Part shown: piece after piece, positions 1-7,062 of the stretch
How the letters are laid out: each line of letters opens with the position of its first letter
Numbering within the stretch: position 1 is the first letter of the stretch
Assembly (NCBI GenBank): GCA_000990355.1
Contig: LBSX01000006.1
Span: 1-60,438, forward strand
Length of the DNA: 60,438 bases
Reading direction: 5' to 3'
Source of the DNA: Candidatus Magasanikbacteria bacterium GW2011_GWC2_37_14
GTDB taxonomy: Bacteria > Patescibacteriota > Patescibacteriia > Magasanikbacterales > UBA922
Program-made: the position numbers and the translations under genes
The notes under the pieces: model-generated
The model's database searches: none
What the model was told of the DNA's origin: nothing
What the model saw: the letters and a program-made list of their open reading frames with translations, nothing else

Positions 1-36
1 TGCCGTTCGTAAAACGTAAACTCATTTGACATATGT

Positions 37-83
37 GCCACCTTTATGGTTAAAGCCATATTTTACCATTTAGGTGGTGCTTC
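37..83. repeat. Nested inverted repeat upstream of the rplJ promoter
   Basis: An outer stem CCACCT/AGGTGG encloses an inner hairpin TATGG-TTAAAG-CCATA. It lies before the rplJ promoter and may be the terminator or 3' structure of a gene left of the window. No long T-run follows it, so its role is unclear. Confidence 0.4.
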
Positions 84-115
84 TAGTTTAGATTATTGTT
101 CCACAACCACTGGTC

Positions 116-144
116 TTGACAAAACATCTTAAGAATGATAGAAT
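116..144 (+). promoter_or_regulatory. Sigma-70-type promoter of rplJ-rplL
   Basis: TTGACA at 116-121 and TAGAAT at 139-144 are separated by 17 bases. Transcription would begin near 151, just before the L10 leader. The TTGACAAAA start is shared with the rny and island 1 promoters. Confidence 0.85.
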
Positions 145-149
145 CTCTT

Positions 150-262
150 TATCCATAGACAGTAGGGGCTTGAAAGAGCTTAATATCCTACCGAGGTACA
201 AAAGGGCAAATCCCAGGTCGATTTGTACTCTAAGGTCTGTGGTCAAAAGCCACAGTTTTTAA
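150..262 (+). promoter_or_regulatory. Ribosomal protein L10 leader RNA
   Basis: The stretch from CAGTAGGGGC through TTAATATCCTACCGAGG to the GTGGTCAAAAGCCAC hairpin matches the known L10 leader pattern in sequence and in position, directly before rplJ. In that family the leader binds the L10-L12 complex and represses translation of the operon when the protein is in excess. Identification is by eye; a covariance-model search would confirm it. Confidence 0.75.
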
Positions 263-274
263 TTGGAAAAAATT

Positions 275-799
275 ATGCCAAAAACAAAAGAGCAAAAATC
301 ACAAATGATTAGTAGTTTAGAAAATGGTTTAAAATCTGCAAAGTCAGTGGTTTTTGCTAATTTTCAGGGTTTAAAGGTAAAAGAATCCGAAGAATTACGC
401 AAAAAATGCCGTGAACAAAATGTCAGTTTGGTAGCTAGCAAAAAAACCTTATTACGTAAGGCTTTGGAAGCTATTGGGATCACCCTTGATACTGATAAGT
501 TTAGCGGTGGCGTAGCAGCTATTTTTGGTCAAGGCGACGAAGTTGCCCCAGCCCAGTTAGTAGCTGAATTTGCCAAAAAGCATGAAGTAGTTACTATTTT
601 TGGTGGTCTTTTAGAAGGAAATTTAATTGATGGTGTCAAAGTAGTAGAACTTTCCAAATTACCAAGCAAACAATGTTTACTTGGCCAATTGGTTGGTACT
701 TTAAATGCTCCTGTTTCTGGCTTTGTAAATGTCTTGGCTGGAAACTTGCGTAATTTAGTTGGTGTTTTAAATAACATCAAAGAAACTAAAACTAATTAA
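275..799 (+). CDS. rplJ: 50S ribosomal protein L10
   Basis: About 174 residues, normal for L10. The N-terminal half (MPKTKEQKSQMISSLENGLK, then VVFANFQGLKVKESEELR) is the rRNA-binding globular domain. The C-terminal region (PVSGFVNVLAGNLRNLVGVL) leads into the helix that carries L7/L12 dimers on the ribosomal stalk. I chose ATG 275 over the in-frame TTG at 263 because ATG begins the conserved N-terminus. It is followed by rplL, with an 84-base palindromic repeat between them. It is probably autoregulated through the leader at 150-262. Confidence 0.96.
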   Translation: MPKTKEQKSQMISSLENGLKSAKSVVFANFQGLKVKESEELRKKCREQNVSLVASKKTLLRKALEAIGITLDTDKFSGGVAAIFGQGDEVAPAQLVAEFAKKHEVVTIFGGLLEGNLIDGVKVVELSKLPSKQCLLGQLVGTLNAPVSGFVNVLAGNLRNLVGVLNNIKETKTN

Positions 800-808
800 T
801 TATTAAAC

Positions 809-892
809 TGTCATTGCGAAGCCTATGAAATTGGCTGAAGCAATCCCGGGGGGATCGCCACGTCAGCTTTTGAAAGCTTCCTCGCGATGACA
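809..892. repeat. Dispersed palindromic repeat, family A
   Basis: The ends are TGTCATTGCGA and TCGCGATGACA, with inner GCAATCCC and GGGATCG segments. This is the widespread TCATTGCGAG-type intergenic repeat. It fills the gap between rplJ and rplL and ends 13 bases before the rplL start. Further copies are in the glycosyltransferase gene (20135-20212) and in truB (47503-47548). Confidence 0.85.
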
Positions 893-904
893 CACTATAA
901 AAAT

Positions 905-1309
905 ATGTCCGACGAACAAAAAAATGTAGTTGTACCAGAGAAATTTAAAGCTTTGGTAGAACAAGTAGAAAAAATGTCTGTTTTAGATCTTTCCGAATTG
1001 GTAAAGATTTTAGAAGAAAAATTTGGTGTATCTGCTGCTGCTCCTGCCATGATGATGGCTGCTCCAGCTGGTGCTGCTGCTCCTGCTGCCGAAGAAAAAA
1101 CAGAATTCAATGTAGAATTGGCTGATTTTGGTGCCAATAAGATTAATGTTATTAAAGTAGTAAAAGATATTACTGGATTAGGGCTTGCCGATGCTAAAGC
1201 TTTGGTAGATGCCGCTCCTAAAATGGTAAAAGAAAATGTGAAGAAAGAAGAAGCCGAAGAAATGAAAAAGAAAATTGAAGAAGCTGGTGGTAAAGTAAAT
1301 TTGAAATAA
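905..1309 (+). CDS. rplL: 50S ribosomal protein L7/L12
   Basis: 134 residues. An N-terminal dimerisation helix pair ([19 protein letters not shown]) is followed by an Ala/Met/Pro-rich hinge around residues 45-65. The C-terminal domain ([19 protein letters not shown], then [16 protein letters not shown]) binds translation factors. I chose ATG 905 because the upstream in-frame ATG at 887 lies inside the family A repeat and would add residues foreign to the family. It is the second gene of the L10 operon. Confidence 0.96.
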   Translation: MSDEQKNVVVPEKFKALVEQVEKMSVLDLSELVKILEEKFGVSAAAPAMMMAAPAGAAAPAAEEKTEFNVELADFGANKINVIKVVKDITGLGLADAKALVDAAPKMVKENVKKEEAEEMKKKIEEAGGKVNLK

Positions 1310-1313
1310 GATT

Positions 1314-1407
1314 TGTCATGCTGAACTTGTTTCAGCATCTCTTTTCAATAAATTCATTTCATAAAATTTAAATTTATGAAAGATCCTGAAATAAATTCAG
1401 GATGACA
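1314..1407. repeat. Dispersed palindromic repeat, family B
   Basis: It begins TGTCATGCTGAAC and ends TCAGGATGACA, with internal TTTCAGCATC and GATCCTGAA arms. It sits between rplL and its terminator. Other copies are at 33835, 46799 and 51096. Confidence 0.85.
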
Positions 1408-1410
1408 TAA

Positions 1411-1444
1411 AAAAATCCCCCGAGTAAATTGGGGGATTTTTTTT
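1411..1444. terminator. Bidirectional intrinsic terminator
   Basis: AAAAATCCCCC / GGGGGATTTTTTTT stem with a 9-base loop. It lies between the converging rplL (+) and EamA gene (-), and has T-runs in both directions. Confidence 0.9.
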
Positions 1445-2333
1445 ATATTTGTTTTAATCTACTAACCATAATAATCGCGAATAGTAAAACAATTGCACCC
1501 AGAAATTGGGTGAAGTTTAAGGTTTTGTGATAAAACAACCATTCAAAAATAATTGCCGAAAGAGGTAGTCCTAGCTCACAAATAGTAGAGACCGAAGCTT
1601 TTACGTGTTTTAAACCATAATAGTACAAAAGAATTGCGGCGCCACCAGTGCTAAAAACAATTATCAGAAATATTAACCATTGATGTGAGTTAACAGTTGT
1701 AAGTGCTTCCGTGGTACCAGAAAAAAACATGATGGGGAGCATTATTAAAGTGGTTAGACCATAGCGTAAATAAGTACCTACTCGGTAGTTTGTTTCGTTT
1801 AAAGCACGTTTGGAAAATACAGTGGAAGCACCCCAGGAAACAGCTGCCAGGAGTCCAAAAAGGGCTGCGAGAGAGGTTTTATCTCCAGTATTAAAATTTG
1901 GTATTAGAGTAGGGAAAGCTACGAAATAAGCTCCAACCAAGGCCATCACAGTATAAATAAAAAACTTTTTTGGTAATTTTTCTTTTAAAATTATCCAAGC
2001 TAGTAGTATTGCAAAAATCGGCTGTAATTTTTGCATTAAGATAACGGCCGACAAATCCGCAAAGTGAACATAGAACAAACCTTTGGTAATAAAAATAGTT
2101 CCCAAAGCGCCACCAAACAAGGCCACTAAAAAAAAGTAGAAATATCCAGTTTTAGTAATTGTGGATAATTTTTTTCGCTCCAGAATTAAAAATGGTAACA
2201 TGAAAACAAATCCCAAGGCGTGTAATAAAAAAACTACCGTGGGTACAGGTAGGGAATATAATGAAGGAGTTAAAATTATTCCGTCCAATCCCCAAAGCAT
2301 AGCCGCAATTACAATCATTATTGAATGAATCAT
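1443..2333 (-). CDS. EamA/DMT-family membrane transporter
   Basis: 296 residues with about ten hydrophobic segments in two repeated halves, the hallmark of EamA (drug/metabolite transporter) proteins. The first half has the typical MLWGLDGI start and LSAVILMQKLQPIFAILLAW. The second has LLAAVSWGASTVFSKRAL and LGLPLSAIIFEWLFYHK. The substrate cannot be inferred. Its ATG overlaps the stop of the upstream gene (ATGA at 2330-2333), so the two are translationally coupled. A second EamA protein is at 57131. Confidence 0.88.
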   Translation of the reverse strand: MIHSIMIVIAAMLWGLDGIILTPSLYSLPVPTVVFLLHALGFVFMLPFLILERKKLSTITKTGYFYFFLVALFGGALGTIFITKGLFYVHFADLSAVILMQKLQPIFAILLAWIILKEKLPKKFFIYTVMALVGAYFVAFPTLIPNFNTGDKTSLAALFGLLAAVSWGASTVFSKRALNETNYRVGTYLRYGLTTLIMLPIMFFSGTTEALTTVNSHQWLIFLIIVFSTGGAAILLYYYGLKHVKASVSTICELGLPLSAIIFEWLFYHKTLNFTQFLGAIVLLFAIIMVSRLKQI

Positions 2334-4603
2334 AAATTAATATTAAATTGATAAATTTTGTTATTATCCAAAATATAAATTAATTTTTTATCTTCTTGTA
2401 CAATCATGCCTGTAGGATTTTGCCAAACTGGATCACTAAATTGGTTTAGCAGTTTTCCTGTTTTGTCCAACATTACTATTCTTTTGTTTGTTGGTTCCAA
2501 AATATATATGTTATTTACATTATTGTAAGTCCAAATTGTTTTTGGATTATTTAACTTTGGATCCAAGCCACTAATATTAAATTCAGTTTGAATGCCGTTA
2601 ATTAATTTTATAATTTCTCCGTTAGCTTTTAAGACAAAAACATCCCCATCTATTGCCAAGGAATTGGCATCTTTTATGTTTAAATCAGTTGTTTTAAGCC
2701 AGTTGGTACCTTTATCAAATCCAGTTTGGGTAAAATTATGGCGATAAATTTGATTATTAGCAATATCTATTGTGTATAAACGACGATTGTAAATACAGAG
2801 TGCAGATAATTGAGTATTTTCACTTGGAAAACTAATATCTTCTGCCAATAAATTATTGCTATCTTTGCTGTATGCGGCTACACTTTTGTTATTGTTAATA
2901 AAAACAATAGTGTCTTGCTCTTTGGGAGTGGAAGCATTTTGAGGATGAAAGACATCGGCCAAAATTTTTGTTTCAGTTTTTTTTGTTGCCAGATCGGTTC
3001 TGTAGATTTTGTTATCCTCTTTGCCATAAGCAATTAAAAAATTATCTATTATTGCCAAGTTTTCAGTTTTGGCTTCTGGATTGGCAATTGTCAGGTCCGT
3101 TACTAGTTGACTTTGGGGGTTATAGATTTTACGTAATTTATTTAAACTATTTTCCAGGGCAATACCCAGAGTATTTATTTGTTCTTTTTCGTTTGTGTTT
3201 TTGTTTGGTAAATTATTCAAGATATTTTTTGCTTCCAATAAAAGGGTGAGTGCCTTGTTGGTATCATTGTATAGTAGACTAGCATCAGCCGCATTTTTTT
3301 TATCAATTATTGCTTGAACCTGGTTGGCATAAGCTGTTTTTTCTGCTTGCCAGGTTTGTTTTATTTTATAAACAAAAATACTAGAAACAAAAATCAAAAA
3401 TAAAATAACAGTTACGAAAAGAATAATTTTGCTAAAAGTTGGAATATTTTCTAATTTTTCTTTTTGTTGTAAATAACCACGACGCCATTCTTTAATAACC
3501 TCGGCTCTTTTGTGATCTTTGTTGCTTAAAAGTAAAATTAAAGCAATACTATTTCGGCCGATAAAAAAGATTAAAATTTTAATAAATTGCCAGAGTTGCC
3601 AAAAGATATTAAAAAGCATTTTGCCAAAAAATACCAAAAAATTGTCAAGCCACGTTCCTTGATTGCCTTTAGTTTTTAATAAGCGAAAATTTGTTTCGAT
3701 TGTACCATGGCTGGTACTGTCTATTTCTTTTCTTCGCTTAATTTGTAATTTTAAAAGTTTTTTCTTTTCTTTTTCTTCTTGGTGATTTTTCCACCAAATT
3801 TGCCATTTCTTTTTTGTGCGTCCCAAAAGTGGGGGAGTAAGCATTTCCTCGGTTGTTTGTTCCAGGTTGACCATTTTGTTTAAAGATTCAACAGAACCAT
3901 CTTCTTTAACAAAAGCTTTTTGTCCACTAGCCAACATTTCCATTTTGTCTGGATGATGGAAAAGTATTCCACCAAAAGAAATGTCGTTATTTAGTTCTTT
4001 GAGTACTTTTTGAATATGACTAGCGCTTTGTCTAGTATTTCTAGTGAGTAGAATTTTTTTAATGCGGTCAGCAGTAAAGTAGTCGCTGATATGAGGGGTG
4101 GCCAAATAAAAATAATCACCATCATTTAAAGTTCCTTGCAAAATTGCCGAGAATAATTGGCCGTTGGCAATTGTTTCTTCGGATAAAATATTCATTTCTT
4201 TAAATTCTTCGTTTTCATTATAAAAAAGCCAGGCTTGTGGTAGTCCATGATAAGATAAAGATAATTCGTGATTGCGTAGCACACCTACCAAAAAGCTGGT
4301 TACAGAATTTTTGTATTGTAAAATATGGTGCCCGCGACGATTGATAAATTCCAAGGTAATTTCAAAAGCACTTTTGTTTTCCAAGTCATCTGTCTCGTAA
4401 TATCCAGATTCCAAATCATCGATCATTTGTTGTAAATGTTCAATTTGTTCCAAAGAGCCATTGTTAATTTCCACAATAGCAAAAAAATAACCTTTGGCTT
4501 TTTCTTGGGGTGTGCCAGGTTCGGTAATGTGGAGTAACACATGAGAGCGTTCTTGATCTTTGCCCTCTACAAAAAATTCATGTATTTCCAATAAATCTTT
4601 CAT
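2330..4603 (-). CDS. Degenerate PP2C-like protein with membrane span and C-terminal beta-propeller-like region
   Basis: About 757 residues. Residues 1-230 follow the spacing of a PPM/PP2C phosphatase: a strand where DGMGG is expected (FFAIVEINNGS), then SVTSFLVGVLRNHELSLSYH and LNDGDYFYLATPHISDYF where TDGL is expected. The metal-binding aspartates are not there, so it is probably a pseudo-phosphatase. Two hydrophobic segments lie around residues 335-360 and 393-415. A predicted coiled region follows, then a repeated-strand C-terminal part (about 500-757) with NNVNNIYILEPTNKRIVML, resembling an NHL/WD-type propeller outside the membrane. I chose ATG 4603 over the TTG at 4609. It is coupled to the EamA gene. 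The partner is unknown. Confidence 0.6.
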   Translation of the reverse strand: MKDLLEIHEFFVEGKDQERSHVLLHITEPGTPQEKAKGYFFAIVEINNGSLEQIEHLQQMIDDLESGYYETDDLENKSAFEITLEFINRRGHHILQYKNSVTSFLVGVLRNHELSLSYHGLPQAWLFYNENEEFKEMNILSEETIANGQLFSAILQGTLNDGDYFYLATPHISDYFTADRIKKILLTRNTRQSASHIQKVLKELNNDISFGGILFHHPDKMEMLASGQKAFVKEDGSVESLNKMVNLEQTTEEMLTPPLLGRTKKKWQIWWKNHQEEKEKKKLLKLQIKRRKEIDSTSHGTIETNFRLLKTKGNQGTWLDNFLVFFGKMLFNIFWQLWQFIKILIFFIGRNSIALILLLSNKDHKRAEVIKEWRRGYLQQKEKLENIPTFSKIILFVTVILFLIFVSSIFVYKIKQTWQAEKTAYANQVQAIIDKKNAADASLLYNDTNKALTLLLEAKNILNNLPNKNTNEKEQINTLGIALENSLNKLRKIYNPQSQLVTDLTIANPEAKTENLAIIDNFLIAYGKEDNKIYRTDLATKKTETKILADVFHPQNASTPKEQDTIVFINNNKSVAAYSKDSNNLLAEDISFPSENTQLSALCIYNRRLYTIDIANNQIYRHNFTQTGFDKGTNWLKTTDLNIKDANSLAIDGDVFVLKANGEIIKLINGIQTEFNISGLDPKLNNPKTIWTYNNVNNIYILEPTNKRIVMLDKTGKLLNQFSDPVWQNPTGMIVQEDKKLIYILDNNKIYQFNINL

Positions 4604-4673
4604 AAACAATTTTGACTAAATTGATTAATAATATTATACTATATATGTTAAAAAATAACCATAATAACATATT

Positions 4674-4707
4674 AACATTCTAACATCTCAATAAATGTTA
4701 GAATGTT
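4674..4707. promoter_or_regulatory. 13-bp inverted repeat in a divergent intergenic region, candidate operator
   Basis: AACATTCTAACAT (4674-4686) and ATGTTAGAATGTT (4695-4707) are perfect inverted arms with an 8-base spacer. They lie in the AT-rich gap between the divergent genes starting at 4603 (-) and 4736 (+). The + gene encodes a winged-helix protein, so this could be its operator. It could equally be a dispersed palindrome: no T-run follows, which argues against a terminator. Confidence 0.55.
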
Positions 4708-4735
4708 GTATTGTTAGTATGTTAAAATTATACTT

Positions 4736-5329
4736 ATGCTTGAACACCTATTTGGTTCAAAAACACGCTTAAAGCTTTTACGCTTCTTTTTTAGGCATTC
4801 AGATCGCCCTTATTTTGTACGAGAATTGGCCAGAGAATTGGGAGTGCAGGTAAATGCTATCCGCAGAGAATTGGAGTTGTTGGTTTTGGCAACATTAATC
4901 AAGGAAGTGGCTGCAGGAGAAAAAAGTAATTATGAACATGGTTCCAACTTACGTAAGTATTATATTTTAAATGAAGATTCATTGCTAACTCCAGAGCTAC
5001 AAGCATTGCTACTAAAAGCCCAATTGTTGGGAGAACAAAAGTTTATCAATGAGGTTAAGGATCGTGCTGGCGAAATTAAATTATTTTTATTAACTGGACA
5101 ATTTACTGGTGATACACGTACCAATAGTGACTTGCTTTTGGTGGGGGAAATTAAGGAAAGGGTAGTAGACAAAATAGTTACTGAGTATGAAAAAGAGTTT
5201 GGTTTTGAAATTCGTTATACAATTATGAGTGAAAAAGAGCTTTTAGATCGTCGGCGGATGATGGATAAATTTTTGTATGCTTTGTTTGAAGCCAATAATG
5301 TAAAGGTAATAGATAAGTTTAATATTTAA
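4736..5329 (+). CDS. Winged-helix regulator with C-terminal nucleotidyltransferase-like region
   Basis: 197 residues. Residues 1-75 look like a winged-helix DNA-binding domain (GSKTRLKLLRFFFRHSDRPY, then VRELARELGVQVNAIRRELE and the wing KSNYEHGSNLRKYYILN). Residues 105-190 resemble a minimal nucleotidyltransferase fold: LTGQFTGDTRTNSDLLLVG is close to the family signature GSxARG-x-SDIDLLVVG but has lost the glycine-serine start. It may thus bind rather than transfer nucleotides. The start is 29 bases after the 13-bp inverted repeat, and tsaB begins 1 base after its stop. It is the first gene of the cluster that leads into the six-gene array. Confidence 0.65.
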   Translation: MLEHLFGSKTRLKLLRFFFRHSDRPYFVRELARELGVQVNAIRRELELLVLATLIKEVAAGEKSNYEHGSNLRKYYILNEDSLLTPELQALLLKAQLLGEQKFINEVKDRAGEIKLFLLTGQFTGDTRTNSDLLLVGEIKERVVDKIVTEYEKEFGFEIRYTIMSEKELLDRRRMMDKFLYALFEANNVKVIDKFNI

Positions 5330-5330
5330 T

Positions 5331-5771
5331 ATGTATTTGCTAATTGACATGTCGGAACAGGACAAAATTCATCTTGCTGTTTTTGATAAAATACAAATTG
5401 AACACAAATATTATACAGGTAGAAATCGTAAGCTTTTGGTTTGTATAGATAAATTACTCAAGAGTTCCCCCCTTGGTAAAGGGGGGGCAGCCCGCCTGCC
5501 GGCGAGGCAGGGGGGGTTATTGTCTGGAATCATGGTGGCAGTTGGAACAGGAAGTTTCACTAGTACTCGTGTGGCTTGTGTAGTAGCCAATACTTTTGCC
5601 TACACATTACAAATTCCGCTCTTGGCTATTAAAAAAGAAGAAATTGTTAAAGTCCAAAAGTTGATTAAAAAATTTGAAGCTTGCCCGGCGAAGCCCGGAG
5701 GGCGAAGACGGGGACAATATCTCTCTGCCACTTATAGTGGCGAACCTAATTTAGGGCCAGCTAAAAAATAA
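5331..5771 (+). CDS. tsaB: TsaB-like tRNA threonylcarbamoyladenosine biosynthesis protein carrying two repeat insertions
   Basis: 146 residues, short even for this family. MYLLIDMSEQDKIHLAVFD is the first strand pair of the ASKHA fold, and VAVGTGSFTSTRVACVVANT is the conserved TsaB glycine-rich motif. The end YSGEPNLGPAKK resembles the C-terminus of short TsaB proteins. TsaB pairs with TsaD/TsaE to make t6A37 in tRNAs that read ANN codons. Two GC-rich palindromes lie in frame: 5467-5519 (residues about 46-63) and 5684-5719 (about 119-130). The protein may still fold if both form surface loops. It is 4 bases before the array. Confidence 0.75.
   Translation: MYLLIDMSEQDKIHLAVFDKIQIEHKYYTGRNRKLLVCIDKLLKSSPLGKGGAARLPARQGGLLSGIMVAVGTGSFTSTRVACVVANTFAYTLQIPLLAIKKEEIVKVQKLIKKFEACPAKPGGRRRGQYLSATYSGEPNLGPAKK
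5467..5519. repeat. Palindromic repeat (family D/E) inside tsaB
   Basis: CCCCCCTTGGTAAAGGGGGGG is joined to CCCGCCTGCCGGCGAGGCAG, two palindromic units in a row. It is translated in frame as a Gly/Ala/Arg-rich stretch that TsaB proteins do not have. Confidence 0.8.
5684..5719. repeat. Palindromic repeat (family E) near the 3' end of tsaB
   Basis: GCCCGGCGAAGCCCGGAGGG followed by CGAAGACGGGG. Related GC-rich text occurs at 32247-32284 and 59069-59103. It is read through in frame before the conserved C-terminal GEPN motif. Confidence 0.65.
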
Positions 5772-5775
5772 TTAT

Positions 5776-7062
5776 ATGCGGGAGGAAGAATTAATAAAAA
5801 AATTTAAAAAAATGCCTTGGCGACCTTGGCTTAAAAGGTATTTTCCTGTGTTAGTAGCTTACTCAATGGTAAAGGGTGGCTTGGAGAAGAGTTTTGCTAA
5901 ACAAGGTATAAAAGGTGAAATGCCCTTTGTTTTGTTTGAAAAAAATATGTGGTATGGAACGCCAGAGATGTTTAAACAAGGTGGTTTGGAGGCAGAAAAG
6001 TATATTAAAAAATTAGGTATGAGGTTTTTGGTAATGATTTGTTTAAATGCTTATAAAAAAGCTTTACGAGAGGTGGACAAAATGGTTAAAGACAAAAAAA
6101 GTGATCCTCTAAAACAATATAAAAAAATTATTGAATTACTAGAACCAATTAACGTGAGTATCTGGACAGCACACGCAGGAGAGGTTTATTTTGATAATGA
6201 ATTAGAAAAAAAATTAAAGTCTTTTGTGCCAAAAAATAAATTGGATGAGTATATTGGTGACATTGGTTTTCCCAAACGTAAAAATGCTCACTCCTTAATG
6301 GTGGCTGACATTTTGAAGGGCATGAAAACCAGAGATTTATTTATTAAGTATTCTTGGTTGAAAAGCAGAATAGAAGCAGGCTTTGGTATTGGTTACACCT
6401 ATTCAGAAATTGTAGACTTACGTAAAAGTATTATTAATAATCCACCAGTTAAACATCAATACCCAAAAATTCCTAAAGAAATAAAAAAATTAGTTGCTGG
6501 CTTGCAAGATATTGTTTTTTTGCGTACTTTTCGTACGGATTCATTATTTGAAATTTATTTTAAGGCTCGGTCGATTTTTGCACGTTTAGAAAAAGAATTA
6601 GGCATTGATTCGGTTAAATATTATTTACCAGAAGATATTATTAGTGGTAGGCTAAAACGTTATGAAAAGTTTGCTGTTCTTAAGTATTACGACGACATTG
6701 TAGTAACCGAACAAAAAATTGTTGAAGAAGAGAAAGTAAATAATCAAGAGATAAAAGGGGCGATTGCTTGGAAAGGTATTGCACGCGGAAAAGTAAAAAT
6801 AATTTTTAATCCCTCGCAAATAAATAAAGTAGAAGTCGGTGATATTTTGGTAACCAACATGACGATTCCGGCCTATTTGCCGGCCATGAAAAAGGCAGCC
6901 GCTTTTGTGACTGACGAAGGCGGTATTACTTGTCATGCCGCCATTATTGCCAGAGAAATGAGAAAACCTTGTATCACTGGCACCAAATTTGCCACCAAAG
7001 TTTTACAAGATGGTGATTTGGTGGAAGTTGATGCTGATAAAGGAATAATTAAAAAATTATGA
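5776..7062 (+). CDS. Array protein 1: phosphohistidine (PEP-utilising mobile) domain protein without ATP-grasp
   Basis: 428 residues. The last 90 or so form the swivelling domain of PEP synthase, PPDK and rifampicin phosphotransferase (RPH): EIKGAIAWKGIARGKVKII, then GDILVTNMTIPAYLPAM and DEGGITCHAAIIAREMRKPC. The phospho-accepting His is near residue 387. Before it comes a helical segment like the RPH substrate-domain helix bundle (FLRTFRTDSLFEIYFKARSI, then a PEDI motif). The first 230 residues are unrecognised and include a KYSWLKSRIEAGFG motif that recurs in other copies. There is no ATP-grasp domain and no PEP-binding barrel, so the phosphate donor is unknown. Its stop overlaps the next start (ATGA). 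Confidence 0.75.
   Translation: MREEELIKKFKKMPWRPWLKRYFPVLVAYSMVKGGLEKSFAKQGIKGEMPFVLFEKNMWYGTPEMFKQGGLEAEKYIKKLGMRFLVMICLNAYKKALREVDKMVKDKKSDPLKQYKKIIELLEPINVSIWTAHAGEVYFDNELEKKLKSFVPKNKLDEYIGDIGFPKRKNAHSLMVADILKGMKTRDLFIKYSWLKSRIEAGFGIGYTYSEIVDLRKSIINNPPVKHQYPKIPKEIKKLVAGLQDIVFLRTFRTDSLFEIYFKARSIFARLEKELGIDSVKYYLPEDIISGRLKRYEKFAVLKYYDDIVVTEQKIVEEEKVNNQEIKGAIAWKGIARGKVKIIFNPSQINKVEVGDILVTNMTIPAYLPAMKKAAAFVTDEGGITCHAAIIAREMRKPCITGTKFATKVLQDGDLVEVDADKGIIKKL

Noticed and set aside
5467-5519. CRISPR-like spacing of the GC-rich repeats
   Set aside because: Repeats are dispersed, palindromic and not regularly spaced, and there are no cas genes.
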